From Terebella lapidaria (lineage: Eukaryota > Annelida > Polychaeta > Terebellida > Terebellidae), in NCBI GenBank assembly GCA_949152475.1, contig OX424563.1, forward strand, positions 22,169,001 through 22,233,000: a stretch of DNA of 64,000 bases, given 5' to 3'. A program made the position numbers and the translations under genes. Below, piece after piece: positions 46,678 through 57,267 of this stretch; the first letter of the stretch is position 1; each line of letters begins with the position of its first letter. The notes under the pieces were generated by a model, which was not told the DNA's origin, searched no databases, and was given only the letters and a program-made list of their open reading frames with translations.

Positions 46678-47373
46678 TGTAAAGTTATTGACTACCGTCC
46701 GCTCTTCGGGATCCTCGAGGATAGTCCTCTCTCATCCGAGTCCTTGCTCACCGGAGGTCGCCGCGGACACGGTAACTACTTCAGCATTAACGGTAACCAG
46801 GTAACAGCCCACCCGACACTCCCAGGCCTACGGACACCGTTCAGAAACTAGTTCATCCCTACGGTGTTAACTGGCGGGGCCTGGCGAGCCGCGGTCTGCC
46901 TCGGGGACGGAACCCCGTACAGTCCGACATGCTGGCCAGAGCCTCTGTCACACGTCCCGGGAAGGGAGAGAACTGGCGATCCACAGGGCCGAAGGCCCCC
47001 GAGTCAGCAACTTGTCTCTCCCAGCCCGGGCCTCCCCATGGAAATCGTCCCCAGGGCTCTAGGAGCCCACTACTCAGACCCAGGGAACACAAAGCTCATG
47101 GCGAGCCTCATGTGCGTCCTAGTCTCGATCTCTCGGACAATCTCCTCGATCGAGTTGCTTCCAGTGTATATATAATACACCACAAGCTGTAGGGCGCACG
47201 CGAGGTCTAATCGATCCATTGTTATAGTTTACTGGAGCGTAAATTACAATACGTCGCCGTGGCAACGCACGCTCGAACGGAGCATGTCAAAACAAGGCCA
47301 AGTACGAAAAGGCCACATAAATGGCATTTATGTTTACAATCACCTGCCGCGTGCTTAGGGCAAAATCGCCACA
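46678..47373 (-). repeat. 3' LTR of copy 2
   Basis: 696 bp. It lacks about 40 bp present in the right LTR after the GAGTCCTTG phrase. The polypurine tract adjoins it at 47374-47386. Confidence 0.92.
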
Positions 47374-47875
47374 TTACCCCCTTCTTACAATGTTGGTCCC
47401 CAACATGTTCCGCCCGCGCCCAAAATGCTCGAAACCCGACGAAGGCTTCGCATGGCGGGGGCCGGAAGAAGGCAAGATGGCAACGCCCGGAAGTCACGGC
47501 GCAAACACTAGGACTTTAAGAGTCCCTTTTGGAAGAATGGGGAACTACCCCCGGACTTACGGAGTAAACTATAACGCGCTTTGCAATTTTGAATAAACCC
47601 TCATAAACAAGCTAAAATTTTGACCGAGGTGGTCCAAAACCGTGTGATAACCTTGAAAGGTCATCCGTTATAAAAGGATGGTGTGTCGAGTCTTTAAATT
47701 TAGAAATTTTGTAAAACGACACACCGAGTGATCGAAAATGATAGTACCTCTAAAAATGTTGCCGACCGCCCTGCCGGCCGGCTCCTCAGATCCGCAGGAC
47801 GGGTCTGAGGCAGGGCGGAGCCGCGGAAGCGACTCCGGCACGCCGCCGCACAAGTGCAGCGACGAGGCTAGTACC

Positions 47876-48262
47876 CTAGCCTTCCTCCATCGTCATGGGC
47901 TCCTCATCCGTGCCGCCTGTCTTGGGGTCTGGCGGTGGTGACGAGTCCCTACGCCGCGGAAGCAGCGGAGCCGGCATAGTGAAAGCCGGCTGCACGGGCG
48001 GATGAGGCAGGCCCGGTGGAGCTTGCAGGGGCTTTTGCGGTGAGCCCTGCAATCCGGGTCCTGACGGAGCCATCACGACGGAGGCCGGTAGAGATGTCGC
48101 GCCGAGATCTGCAATGGCGCGGAACATCTCCACCGTATCGCGGGTGCGCTGTGGACTGGCCGTCCGTTCTCCCCACACCTGGACTAGGTATGGGTAGATG
48201 GCCAGCTCCAAAGCGGCATCCGCGCGCCGGAGAGCCGCCTGGTTCAGGGCGGACGACTCGCT
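47876..48262 (-). pseudogene. Remnant of accessory frame b in copy 2
   Basis: About 130 C-terminal codons matching frame b of copy 1 (ESSALNQAALRRADAALELA onward), with few changes. The upstream part is deleted. Pol sequence is joined to it at a shared short GAC-CTCG/CTGAC region, out of frame with respect to b. Confidence 0.8.
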
Positions 48263-51200
48263 GACCAGACGGATCCCACACGGGAGCATCATCCGGTTCC
48301 GCATCTTGAACGAGCGGATCCATGACAAGCGGGCCCTCGTACTTCTTCAGATTATCGATATGGACAACCAGAACCCTGTCCGGATCGGAATCCCTCCGGA
48401 TCCGGTAGTCCACATCTGTCACCTGTTTCAGTACCGTAAACGGGCCTATCCACGGCTTAGCAAATTTATTGCCTTGCTTAAGCGGCGGATAATAGTAGCG
48501 CACCTTGTCGCCTTCCGCAAAAGCTGGCCTACCCTTAGCATGGGCATCATAGCCTCGCTTCTGCCGGATGGCAGACTTGTCCAGGCGCGCGCGCGCGAAA
48601 TCATGGGCGTTCGCCAGGGCGCGGCGAATCCACTCCACGTACTCCGGACCGCACTGGGGTACTGCGCCGGTCTCTGCCGCAGTTGGATACATAATATCCA
48701 CGGGCAAATTTAGCTCCCGGCCGTACAACATCGCGTGCGGAGTAACTCCGGTCGAAGAGTGGACCAACGACCTGTACGCCATTAAGACATACGGGAGGTG
48801 GTCATCCCAATCATTCGCACGATCGTTCACAAAGGCCGCCAGCATGTTGAGGACCGATCGATTAAAGCGTTCGACCTGGCCATCAGACTGGGGCCTGTAG
48901 GGGGTGGTCCGCACCTTGGTACTGCCTAGCATCTGTGCTAGGTTTCGGAACAGGTTGCTCTCAAATTGCGTGCCCTGATCCGAATGTACCTGTTTAGGTA
49001 CCCCATGGTACACCACCCATCTATTCACCAATAACCGAGCTACCTCGTCCGCAGTCTGGCGGCGCAGTGGGTAGGTGTCGGTATACTTGGTAAAATTGTC
49101 GGAAATCACCAGGGTGTACCGGAAACCGCGCGGGGTGACCCGGTGGGTATCCAGTATATCCAAAGCTATCCGATCAAATGGCGCGCCCGCCTTAACCGTG
49201 GTTAAAGGGTGGCGGCCAGGAGTCGGGACTCCTTTGCGAGCTTGACACCGAGGGCAGGCTGCGCACCACCGTTGCACGTCCAAGCCGCTACCAGGCCAAT
49301 GAAAGCGCTGTTGTAGCCTATGGACGGTCCTCCGGATTCCCAAGTGACCGGTCACCCGGAGGTCATGCAACTGGTGGAGTACTTCTTTCCGCAGCTCCGC
49401 CGGAAGCACCAACTGCCATATTGGAGGCAGTGGGGTCGGTGGCTCATAGCGCCGGTATAAGAGGCCATCCCTCATGGAGAGTCGTTCCCACTGAGATACT
49501 AGAGACAAGGTCTCCTCCCTGTAGGTCTTTCGCTCATCCTTCGAGGGCTTCTGGCCGGCCTCAAGGGCTGTAATTACCGGTGCCAGAGCTCTGTCAGCTC
49601 TCTGCGCCGCAGCTATCTGCGCCGGAGAGTAGCCACCCAAGTAATTAGGCTCCTCATCCGTCGCGTCCGACTGCGCCGCAGCGGCCATCACCACAGGGGG
49701 CAAGGACCGCTCATACTCAGACTCTCCAGAGGACGAGGGTACCCACGAGGAGTACACCGCCGGACTCGAGGAGGACTCGCTGGAGCTGAGCCGCACCTCC
49801 GCTTCGTATGCGGGACGCCCTCACCGATAACGGCGGGTCCGCGCGCGGAGATTAGCCCTAGACGCTCCGGCCGCCGTGTTGTTAGAGGGGGCGGCGGCCT
49901 GCGGTCTCCCCGGAACGTCCAATTCCGAGTCTGAGGACGAATCCGCGGCTTGCTGGAATGGCGCCATTCCTGCACAACCCGGATTCTTGCACTTATGACA
50001 ACGGGACAGGCCGTCCGCGTTGCCGTGCAACTTACCAGCGCGATGCTCTATCTGCATGTCATACTCTTGGAGTTTGACGAGCCACCGCGCCACCAAGTCA
50101 TCGGCCTCACTATAGTTGAGGAGCCATCTCAGCGAACTATGATCAGTCCGCAAGCGGAAATGGCGTCCCAACAAATAGTGCCGGAAACGCTTGGTCATCG
50201 TAACCACCGCGAGCAACTCGCGATGAGTGGTACAGTAGTTCATTTGAGAGCGGCTCAAGGCCACACTCGCATAAGCTACTACCCGCTCTTGCCCGTCCAC
50301 GATCTGCGAGAGGACACCGCCGAGTGCGAAGTTACTCGCGTCAGTGTCCAGGATGAACTCGCAGTCCGGACGAGGGTGCCGCAGCACCAGGGCCGCTACC
50401 AAGGCCTGCCGGAGTCCCGAGAAGGCGTCAGCCTGCTCGGCGGACCAAACAAAATCGGCGCCCTTTTCCGTGAGGCTAGTAAGGGGACGCGCGATCTCCG
50501 CAAAGCCGCGAATAAACCTGCGGTGGTAGCTCGCGAAGCCCAAAAAGGACCTCATGTCCGCCACGTTGCAGGGCGGAGGCCATTTCTGCACGGCCGCCAC
50601 CTTTGCGGGGTCTGGTCTCACTCCGGTGCCCGTTACCATGAAGCCCAAGTACAGGATTTCCTGCGCGAATAGTTCGCACTTACTTGGCTTCAATTTAAGC
50701 CCTGCTCCGCGGATGCGATGGAGCACCATCTGGAGGTTGGTGAGGGTTTCCTCGAATGACCGGCCATACACGACGACATCGTCGATGTAGACCATACATC
50801 GCTTCCAGAGGAACCCTTTAAGTACCATCTCCATGAGGCGCTCGAACGTCGCTGGTGCGTTACAGAGCCCGAACGGCATTACCTTGAATTGGTAGAGCCC
50901 GTTCTTGGTAACGAAGGCAGTCTTCGCCCGATCACTCTCCTCCATCTCCACCTGCCAATACCCGGAGGCCAGATCCAGAGCACAGAAATAGTGCGACCCA
51001 GCCAGGGCATCGAAGGTATCCTCAATGTGCGGGAGAGGATATGAGTCCTTCCGCGTGGCATCGTTGAGTTTCCGATAGTCCACGCAGAACCTCCACGAGC
51101 CGTCCTTCTTCTTCACCATAACCACCGGACTGGCCCAAGGGCTGTCACTGGGTTCGATGATGTCCAATTCGAGCATCTTTTGCACCTCCTGGTCTATGAC

Positions 51201-52400
51201 CTCTTGGTGCACTATTGCTGCCCGACGAAGACGCTGCTTGAGAGGACGCTCGTCCACGAGGTCGATGCGGTGCTTGGCGACGTCAGTTTTGCCAACCGCA
51301 CCATCAGGACCCATGAACACATGAACACAGCGCCAAGCGCTCCGCAAACTGCTGCGGCAGTATGCGGAGCGCTTGGCGCTGCTCTTCATCCAACCGGTCC
51401 TTCGGAACCCGAGATTCCAAATGGTCCGGCAGGGTGAACGGGTCATCCCCGGTGGCCGCCGCCGCGCACGCAGCGCGGCAGACAGGATTGTCGGGGAGGA
51501 CACGACTCGAGGACGCGGGAATAGCAGTGGCTGCTATGCATCCGCGCTTCAGTACAATCGGAGCATCCGTAGGATTCACCACGAGGATGGGCATCGCGCG
51601 GGGGTTGGACATGACCAGGGCCCCACCCAGCACGAGCCCAGTTCCTGCGGCGAAACTGCTCACGGGTTGCACTATACACGGTCGACCATCGAGGGGCATG
51701 TGGGTACGACGCGGCCTCGTCTCGATGATCATCTCACTCATCGGTGGCACTACTACAGTGCGCGATGTCCGCATCTGGAATGAATGCATCGGGCCCGAGC
51801 GGAAGAGGAAGTGTGTGTCCTCTCCCATTCGGAACTCGCCAGCACTAAAGTTGGCAATCACCCGGTGGACCCGTAGAAAATTCATCCCAATAATCCCGGC
51901 CGCTCCGATATCCGCCACGATCGCCTCTGTCAGATACACCTTGTCCCCAAGGGTAATAGGCAGATCGATGATGCCATGGATACGGATGCGGTTGTCTCCC
52001 GCTCCGTAGAGCTTATATGGTCCGGGATCCCGCAACTCAAGGTTGCGGAGCGCGGGCTCCTTCCTAAACGTTCCGGCGGCCACGAGGGTCACCTCCGAGC
52101 CTGAGTCTACGAGGAACCGGACCGGCTCCCGTCCGAAGGACAGGGGCAGGTACCAGCAAGGGTCCCTCACCAGCGCGCAGGTAGGGCGATACCTTTCACA
52201 CGCGCTGGGCTCATCTACGGAGTCCTCGCCATCCGCCTCAGCCGCGGAGGAGCTGGACTGATCTCCAAGGACTACTTCCGGAGAAGTCATATCTACTTGG
52301 GGTTCGTCCTGCTCATCAGCGGGTGGGGCGGCATCGTTTGCCACCGAACAACTATCCCCGGACGTAGTGTTGGTCGCCACCACGTCCGGATCTAGTTTCC
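48263..52400 (-). pseudogene. pol: pol of copy 2, broken
   Basis: Carries the PR, RT (YIDD near 50780), RNase H and IN regions, colinear with copy 1. Breaks: a palindromic insertion near 51318-51355 shifts the frame between PR and RT. A TGA at 49821-49823 stands where copy 1 has CGA, consistent with CpG deamination. The IN C-terminus runs past the deletion joint into accessory sequence in the wrong frame. Confidence 0.9.
51318..51377. repeat. Foldback (hairpin) insertion in pol of copy 2
   Basis: AGCGCCAAGCGCTCCGCA is followed after a short loop by its reverse complement TGCGGAGCGCTTGGCGCT. Copy 1 has only the second arm, with the loop segment in the opposite orientation. Confidence 0.88.
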
Positions 52401-53942
52401 CTGTTGCGGGTTCCGGTTCTGTTGTCCCGGAGGACCAGACCGGAAGGAATTCCTCCGTTGCGGGCCAGGGAGGGCTCCCTGGTATCCGCGCGACCGCAGG
52501 CGTTCCAACAACTCCGGACACTTCAGCCAAAAGTGTCCCTGCTTTCCGCAGAAGTAGCAGGGACGGTTCTGGGCTGGTCCGGAGAACGCGCAACATTCTG
52601 CGGGTCCCGGAGCTTCGATCCCGGCGCAGTGTGCAATCATCTGCGCGACGCCGAGGTCGTATTCCTCCATGTCGCACTCGTCCGAAGGCGAGCACGGCGC
52701 GGCGACTGGTGCCGCATGTGCGGGCGCCCCTGTAGAGGGTGCCGGCGCACTAACCCACTGCTGGGTAGGTTCCCTGGCGGGTTCCCGGACGACCGGGTCC
52801 TGCCACGGGGTTACCTGCGATGCCTTGACCGGAGGAGGAGTCGCCGCCTGCGCGGGTACAGCCGAGGCCGGAGCCGGGGCTGGAGGCAACTGTCTAGGGC
52901 GGACAGCCACCTCAAGCGCAAGCGCGGAGTCTATTGCCTCCTCCATCGATCGCTTTTCATGGGTGGCCAGCCCGTACGCTAGGTGGTAAGGCTGGCCATC
53001 GATGAACTGATCGATCAGCATCGTCTCAAACCGTCTGGAGTCCATGTCTGGAAAAGCTCTCCGGCCGACTATGCGTAGGTTGAACGCATAGTCTGTCACG
53101 GACTCAGTCGGCTGGCGGGTACGCGCCTTGAACTCTCGTTCAGACTGCCGCCGATTGGTCGTCGGCGTGAACAGCAGGCGAAGTTGACGAGCAACCTCGC
53201 CGAACGTCACTGTTCCCACCGGCAGACACGGCATCACGCGGAGAGCTTTTCCTTCCAAGCTCCCCGCGAGGACGTGTCCAGCTTCATGCTGGGACCATCC
53301 TTCGTACACGGCGGTACGCCATACCTGGAGCAAGTAGTCCTCCAAGTCGGCGTTATCCCCGTTGAACCGTTTCCGCCACGAAGAGTGGTCGGGCCCGTCA
53401 TCGCGTTTGCTACGCGCCCGACGTGCGGTCCCGGCTCCGGGGTCGTCCGTGTACAGCGGCAAGTTCCGCGCGCTTCCTGCGCCTGCGGCGGAGTCTGCCG
53501 GAGCAAACATCGACGCCGCGGACATAGGAGCAGGGAAGCTCATGTTTGCCGCCGGGGTCATTCCCGCTAAAAACCCACTCTGGCTAGGTGCGGGCGGGGC
53601 TCCCATCGAACCTACTGGGTAGGCTCCAGAAGGGGCGGCAAAGCTTGGGGCCGAAGCCGCCTGTTGCCACTGCCCGTCCGACACACTGTACGTGCCAGGG
53701 TAAGTCGGCCACGCGGCTTGCGCTCCAACCGTCGGAACGGTCGACGCGGTCGCCAACGTGGTGCCTCCGAGCCGCGGGGCAGGCGCGGGTCCCATTGCGG
53801 GGGCCACTGGCGCCTGCGGACTCGGCAGGACTTGGGGAGGGGCTACTGGCCCAGACATCCCCGGACTAAGGATGGCCGACGGGTCAACGCTCGGAGGCGG
53901 CTGATTCCGCTTGAACAGCACAAGCGCCGTTGCCAGCTCCAC
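52392..53942 (-). pseudogene. gag: gag main part of copy 2, deleted N-terminus
   Basis: 516 codons with the complete Gag core and CCHC knuckle (CYFCGKQGHFWLKC), ending at the conserved GGGAAAC-TAG frameshift site (52392-52401). The N-terminal segment (54200 to 53952) is cut off by a deletion and stop, so no full Gag can be made. Confidence 0.85.
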
Positions 53943-53951
53943 CCACCGCGC

Positions 53952-54200
53952 CTAACTCTGCTGCGGCCCCGCGGGGCTCGACTCTACGTCCGAAGACGGA
54001 GCCAGGGACGCCGGAGTCGTCTCCGCGGACGGGGTCTTGTCCACGGAGGTTTCCGCGCGTTCCTTCCTACCGCCGGAGTCATCCGAAGAATTCTCACGGC
54101 GGCCGTCGCTGGACCGGGTGTTGTCCGTGACGTTACCACCCGTTTCCCCCCCCTTGGGTTGATCAGCCTTATTTTTGGCCTTATCTCTTTCTTTCGTCAT
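53952..54200 (-). pseudogene. gag: gag N-terminal stub of copy 2
   Basis: Starts at the ATG equivalent to 36516 of copy 1 (MTKERDKAKNKADQ) and stops after ~82 codons at the deletion joint. Two deletions relative to copy 1 lie here, one of ~30 bp and one of ~380 bp. Confidence 0.8.
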
Positions 54201-54313
54201 TTTCCTAAGATGTCCTTGAGGAGCGGGCGATCCCCAGGGACTAAGGAGGCTACAATGCTGTGACGGTAGGCTGCGATGGAACACTGTCGGACTGATCCTG
54301 GTCACGGCACCAA

Positions 54314-55048
54314 TGTAAAGTTATTGACTACCGTCCGCTCTTCGGGATCCTCGAGGATAGTCCTCTCTCATCCGAGTCCTTGCGGACGCGCATCCGCTAT
54401 TCCGGATCCTTGCAGCAGGGCCGCTCACCGGAGGTCGCGGCGGACACGGTAACTACTTCAGCATTAACGGTAACCAGGTAACAGCCCACCCGACACTCCC
54501 AGGCCTACGGACACCGTTCAGAAACTAGTTCATCCCTACGGTGTTAACTGGTGGGGCCTGGCGAGCCGCGGTCTGCCTCGGGGACGGAACCCCGTACAGT
54601 CCGACATGCTGGCCAGAGCCTCTGTCACACGTCCCGGGAAGGGAGAGAACTGGCGATCCACAGGGCCGAAGGCCCCCGAGTCAGCAACTTGTCTCTCCCA
54701 GCCCGGGCCACCCATGGAAATCGTCCCCAGGGCTCTAGGAGCCCACTACTCAGACCCAGGGAACACAAAGCTCATGGCGAGCCTCGTGTGCATCCTAGTC
54801 TCGATCTCTCGGACAATCTCCTCGATCGAGTCGCTTCCAGTGTATATATAATACACCACAAGCTGTAGGGCGCACGCGAGGTCTAATCGATCCATTGTTA
54901 TAGTTTACTGGAGCGTAAATTACAATACGTCGCCGTGGCAACGCACGCTCGAACGGAGCATGTCAAAACAAGGCCAAGTACGAAAAGGCCACATAAATGG
55001 CATTTATGTTTACAATCACCTGCCGCGTGCTTAGGGCAAAATCGCCCA
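54314..55048 (-). repeat. 5' LTR of copy 2
   Basis: 735 bp, close to the LTRs of copy 1. The end reads CGCCCA instead of CGCCACA. The PBS adjoins it at 54295-54312. Confidence 0.92.
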
Positions 55049-55052
55049 GTTA

Positions 55053-55599
55053 CCTTCACATTTTATATCATCAATTTCATACGTACATTCCGTTAGACAT
55101 GTAGACTAAGTTTTGGAAATTTTCAGCGTATGAATTTTTTTCTAAGACTGTTCATTCATTTTAGTAAGTGAAATATCGTTCAGTGTTTTGCAAAACAAAA
55201 TCCATCGCAGTGTCGCGCAATTTTTAATCAATGAGTTTGATCTATACATATCACATGAAAAATAAAGACAGACTTGAAGATCACATAGTTTCCTGTGGGT
55301 GATAATTTATCAACATTTTGGAAATTATTGTCCGATTATTGCATGATAAATCCAGTGTGACGGAAAAACGACTATATATTAGGGCATTTGTTGTGCAGTT
55401 TTTGTTGAAATCAGCGCTATGTTTTATTATAACATCTGTATACTATCCTAAACATGCTGGCAAATTTTATGTCAATCCGCCTAAGAATGAATGTGTTGCA
55501 AATGTTTTCCATCATGTATGCACGCCCTATGATGCGCGTTCGGAAATGTCTATCTTGAAAAACTTATGTTGGGGGGGGGGGGGAAGGGATAGAGAAAAT
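55053..55599. other. AT-rich interval without recognised genes
   Basis: A 100-codon open frame from 55318 has no start context, domain or splice support. A G homopolymer lies near 55570. Confidence 0.35.
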
Positions 55600-56250
55600 T
55601 GGGTAGGATGTACAGGGTAGGTGGAGAATGCAGGCCTACTAGTACAGAGTACTAGTGGGTGCGGGATGTATAGGGTAGGTGGAAGGTTTACAGATTATGC
55701 GGGATATTCAGGACAGGCGCCCGATATACTGGTACATTGCAGGTGCGTGATGTATCAGATAATGGGCGAGACGCATGTCATTATGCGGGATGTACAGTCT
55801 AGATGCATGTACAGGGCGGGTGCAGGATTTACAGAGTAGGTGCGAGATTTGCAGGGTAGGTGCGGGGTTTACAGGGTAGGCGGAATTTGTATAGGGTAGG
55901 TTCAGGATGTACAGGGCTGGTGCGGAATTTACAGGGCGGTGCGGGATTTACAGGGTAGGTGCGGGATTTACAGGGCGGGTGCGGGATTTAAAGGGGAAGT
56001 GCGTGATTTACAGGGTATGTGGAAGGTGTATAGGGTAGGTGCGAGATGTATGGAGTAGTTGCAGGTTGTACAGGGCGGATGTAGGATGTGAAACGCGACA
56101 GTGTAGACAGTAATTCGGAATGTGTAGGCCTATACAGGTAAATGTGTACGGTGCACAGAGTAGTAGGTTATGGGGAGTATTACATAGTACGTGTGGAATA
56201 TACGGGGTAGGTGGGTCATGCGTGTGGTATAATCTCGCAATACAATGTAT
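55600..56250. repeat. 20-bp minisatellite, block 3
   Basis: Same monomer family and strand as blocks 1 and 2, with many GCGGGATTTACAGGGTAGGT-type units near 55850-56000. Confidence 0.85.
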
Positions 56251-56696
56251 TGAATGCATAAGGTGTTCATAAATATATATATACCGGTATACCGAGATAT
56301 CTACCTTTTTGGCTCACGGTCTCAAATGTAACCAGACACGGTGTCACGAATTGGCCAATTTATATATTTTACCATTTACACACGAAACCTGGCCATTATG
56401 GGCTATATGTGATGTACTAGTATAAAGTAGTAAAATATAAAAATTCGAAGTAAATATATACGTGAAACTAAAGAAAAAATTGATGTCAAAAACCCATGAG
56501 CCAAAATAGTCCATTTCATAGAAACGACAAACACTTAGCCGCATGTTACTCCTGAGTCGTTCAAGTTATTAAGGAAATAACAAGTCCTAGACCTTCTATG
56601 GGACATGTGAGATCGATAGAAATTGTAATGACAGTGAATATTGGACTTAGAAATCGTTGGCGAGGTGATGACTTTTTTGGCTCTTCGCCATGAGCC
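56251..56696. other. AT-rich interval without recognised genes
   Basis: No gene seen. Contains TGAGCCAAAATAGTCC-type phrases shared with 18870-18980. Confidence 0.35.
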
Positions 56697-56777
56697 AATA
56701 TGTTTCATTTCAAGTTTCTAATTATTTTTATTTTAACTTGGAGGCACCAAGTTATAACACTATATATATAGTTATAA

Positions 56778-56821
<44 letters not shown>

Positions 56822-56882
56822 TTATAACTTGGTGCCTCCAAGTTAAAATAAAAATAATTAGAAACTTGAAATGAAACATATT
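56697..56882. repeat. 186-bp perfect palindrome with (TA)n centre
   Basis: The left arm begins AATATGTTTCATTTCAAG and runs to GGCACCAAGTTATAACAC. The right arm is its exact reverse complement, with a TA dinucleotide tract between them. Such a sequence would extrude a hairpin. No coding sequence. Confidence 0.9.
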
Positions 56883-57267
56883 CAGATTCAGTAGTATATC
56901 CAACAGAAACTTAATTTTTTTAATGATATGTGCAATAATAAAATTTATACAAGTAAACATATTGTAGCTGTTTTACACGTTTTCACATTTTAATACAAAT
57001 ACATGGAGTGTGCTCATGATATATTTTTGAAAATATACGGAAGTTTGGTCCGGTCTTTGAGAATGCTGAAGGATAAAAATGCTGTACATAGACATCACTA
57101 GGCCTTTGCTATTTGAAAGTTGTTATAAATTTGTGTGTTTGAACATCCTGAATGCTCTGAAAGGTTTTTTTTTACCATACAAATAATATACATTTTAGTT
57201 TTTATACTTGTAATACGGCATCTTTTCATAATGTGATATGCATGCATTGTTTGTTAATTTACACAGA
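56883..57267. other. Upstream region of the plus-strand gene
   Basis: AT-rich, no exon recognised. It may hold the promoter or an upstream intron: the first ATG below is preceded by ACACAGA, which could also be a splice acceptor. Confidence 0.35.

Larger units (their letters stand above)
46678..55048 (-). mobile_element. Ty3/gypsy LTR retrotransposon, copy 2 (8,371 bp, deleted)
   Basis: Same family and orientation as copy 1, with exact 4-bp target duplication GTTA at 46674-46677 and 55049-55052. The left LTR (46678-47373) lacks about 40 bp present in the right LTR (54314-55048). The interior lost ~5.1 kb covering the end of pol, the spacer, frame a and most of frame b; the joint is near 48260. 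It also lost ~380 bp in gag. It has a TGA in pol and a foldback insertion, so it is not autonomous. It lacks the RNase H and gag/protease duplications of copy 1. Confidence 0.93.

Noticed and set aside
55318..55620. 100-codon plus-strand frame as a small gene
   Set aside because: Low complexity, runs into a G tract and the minisatellite, no recognisable motif.
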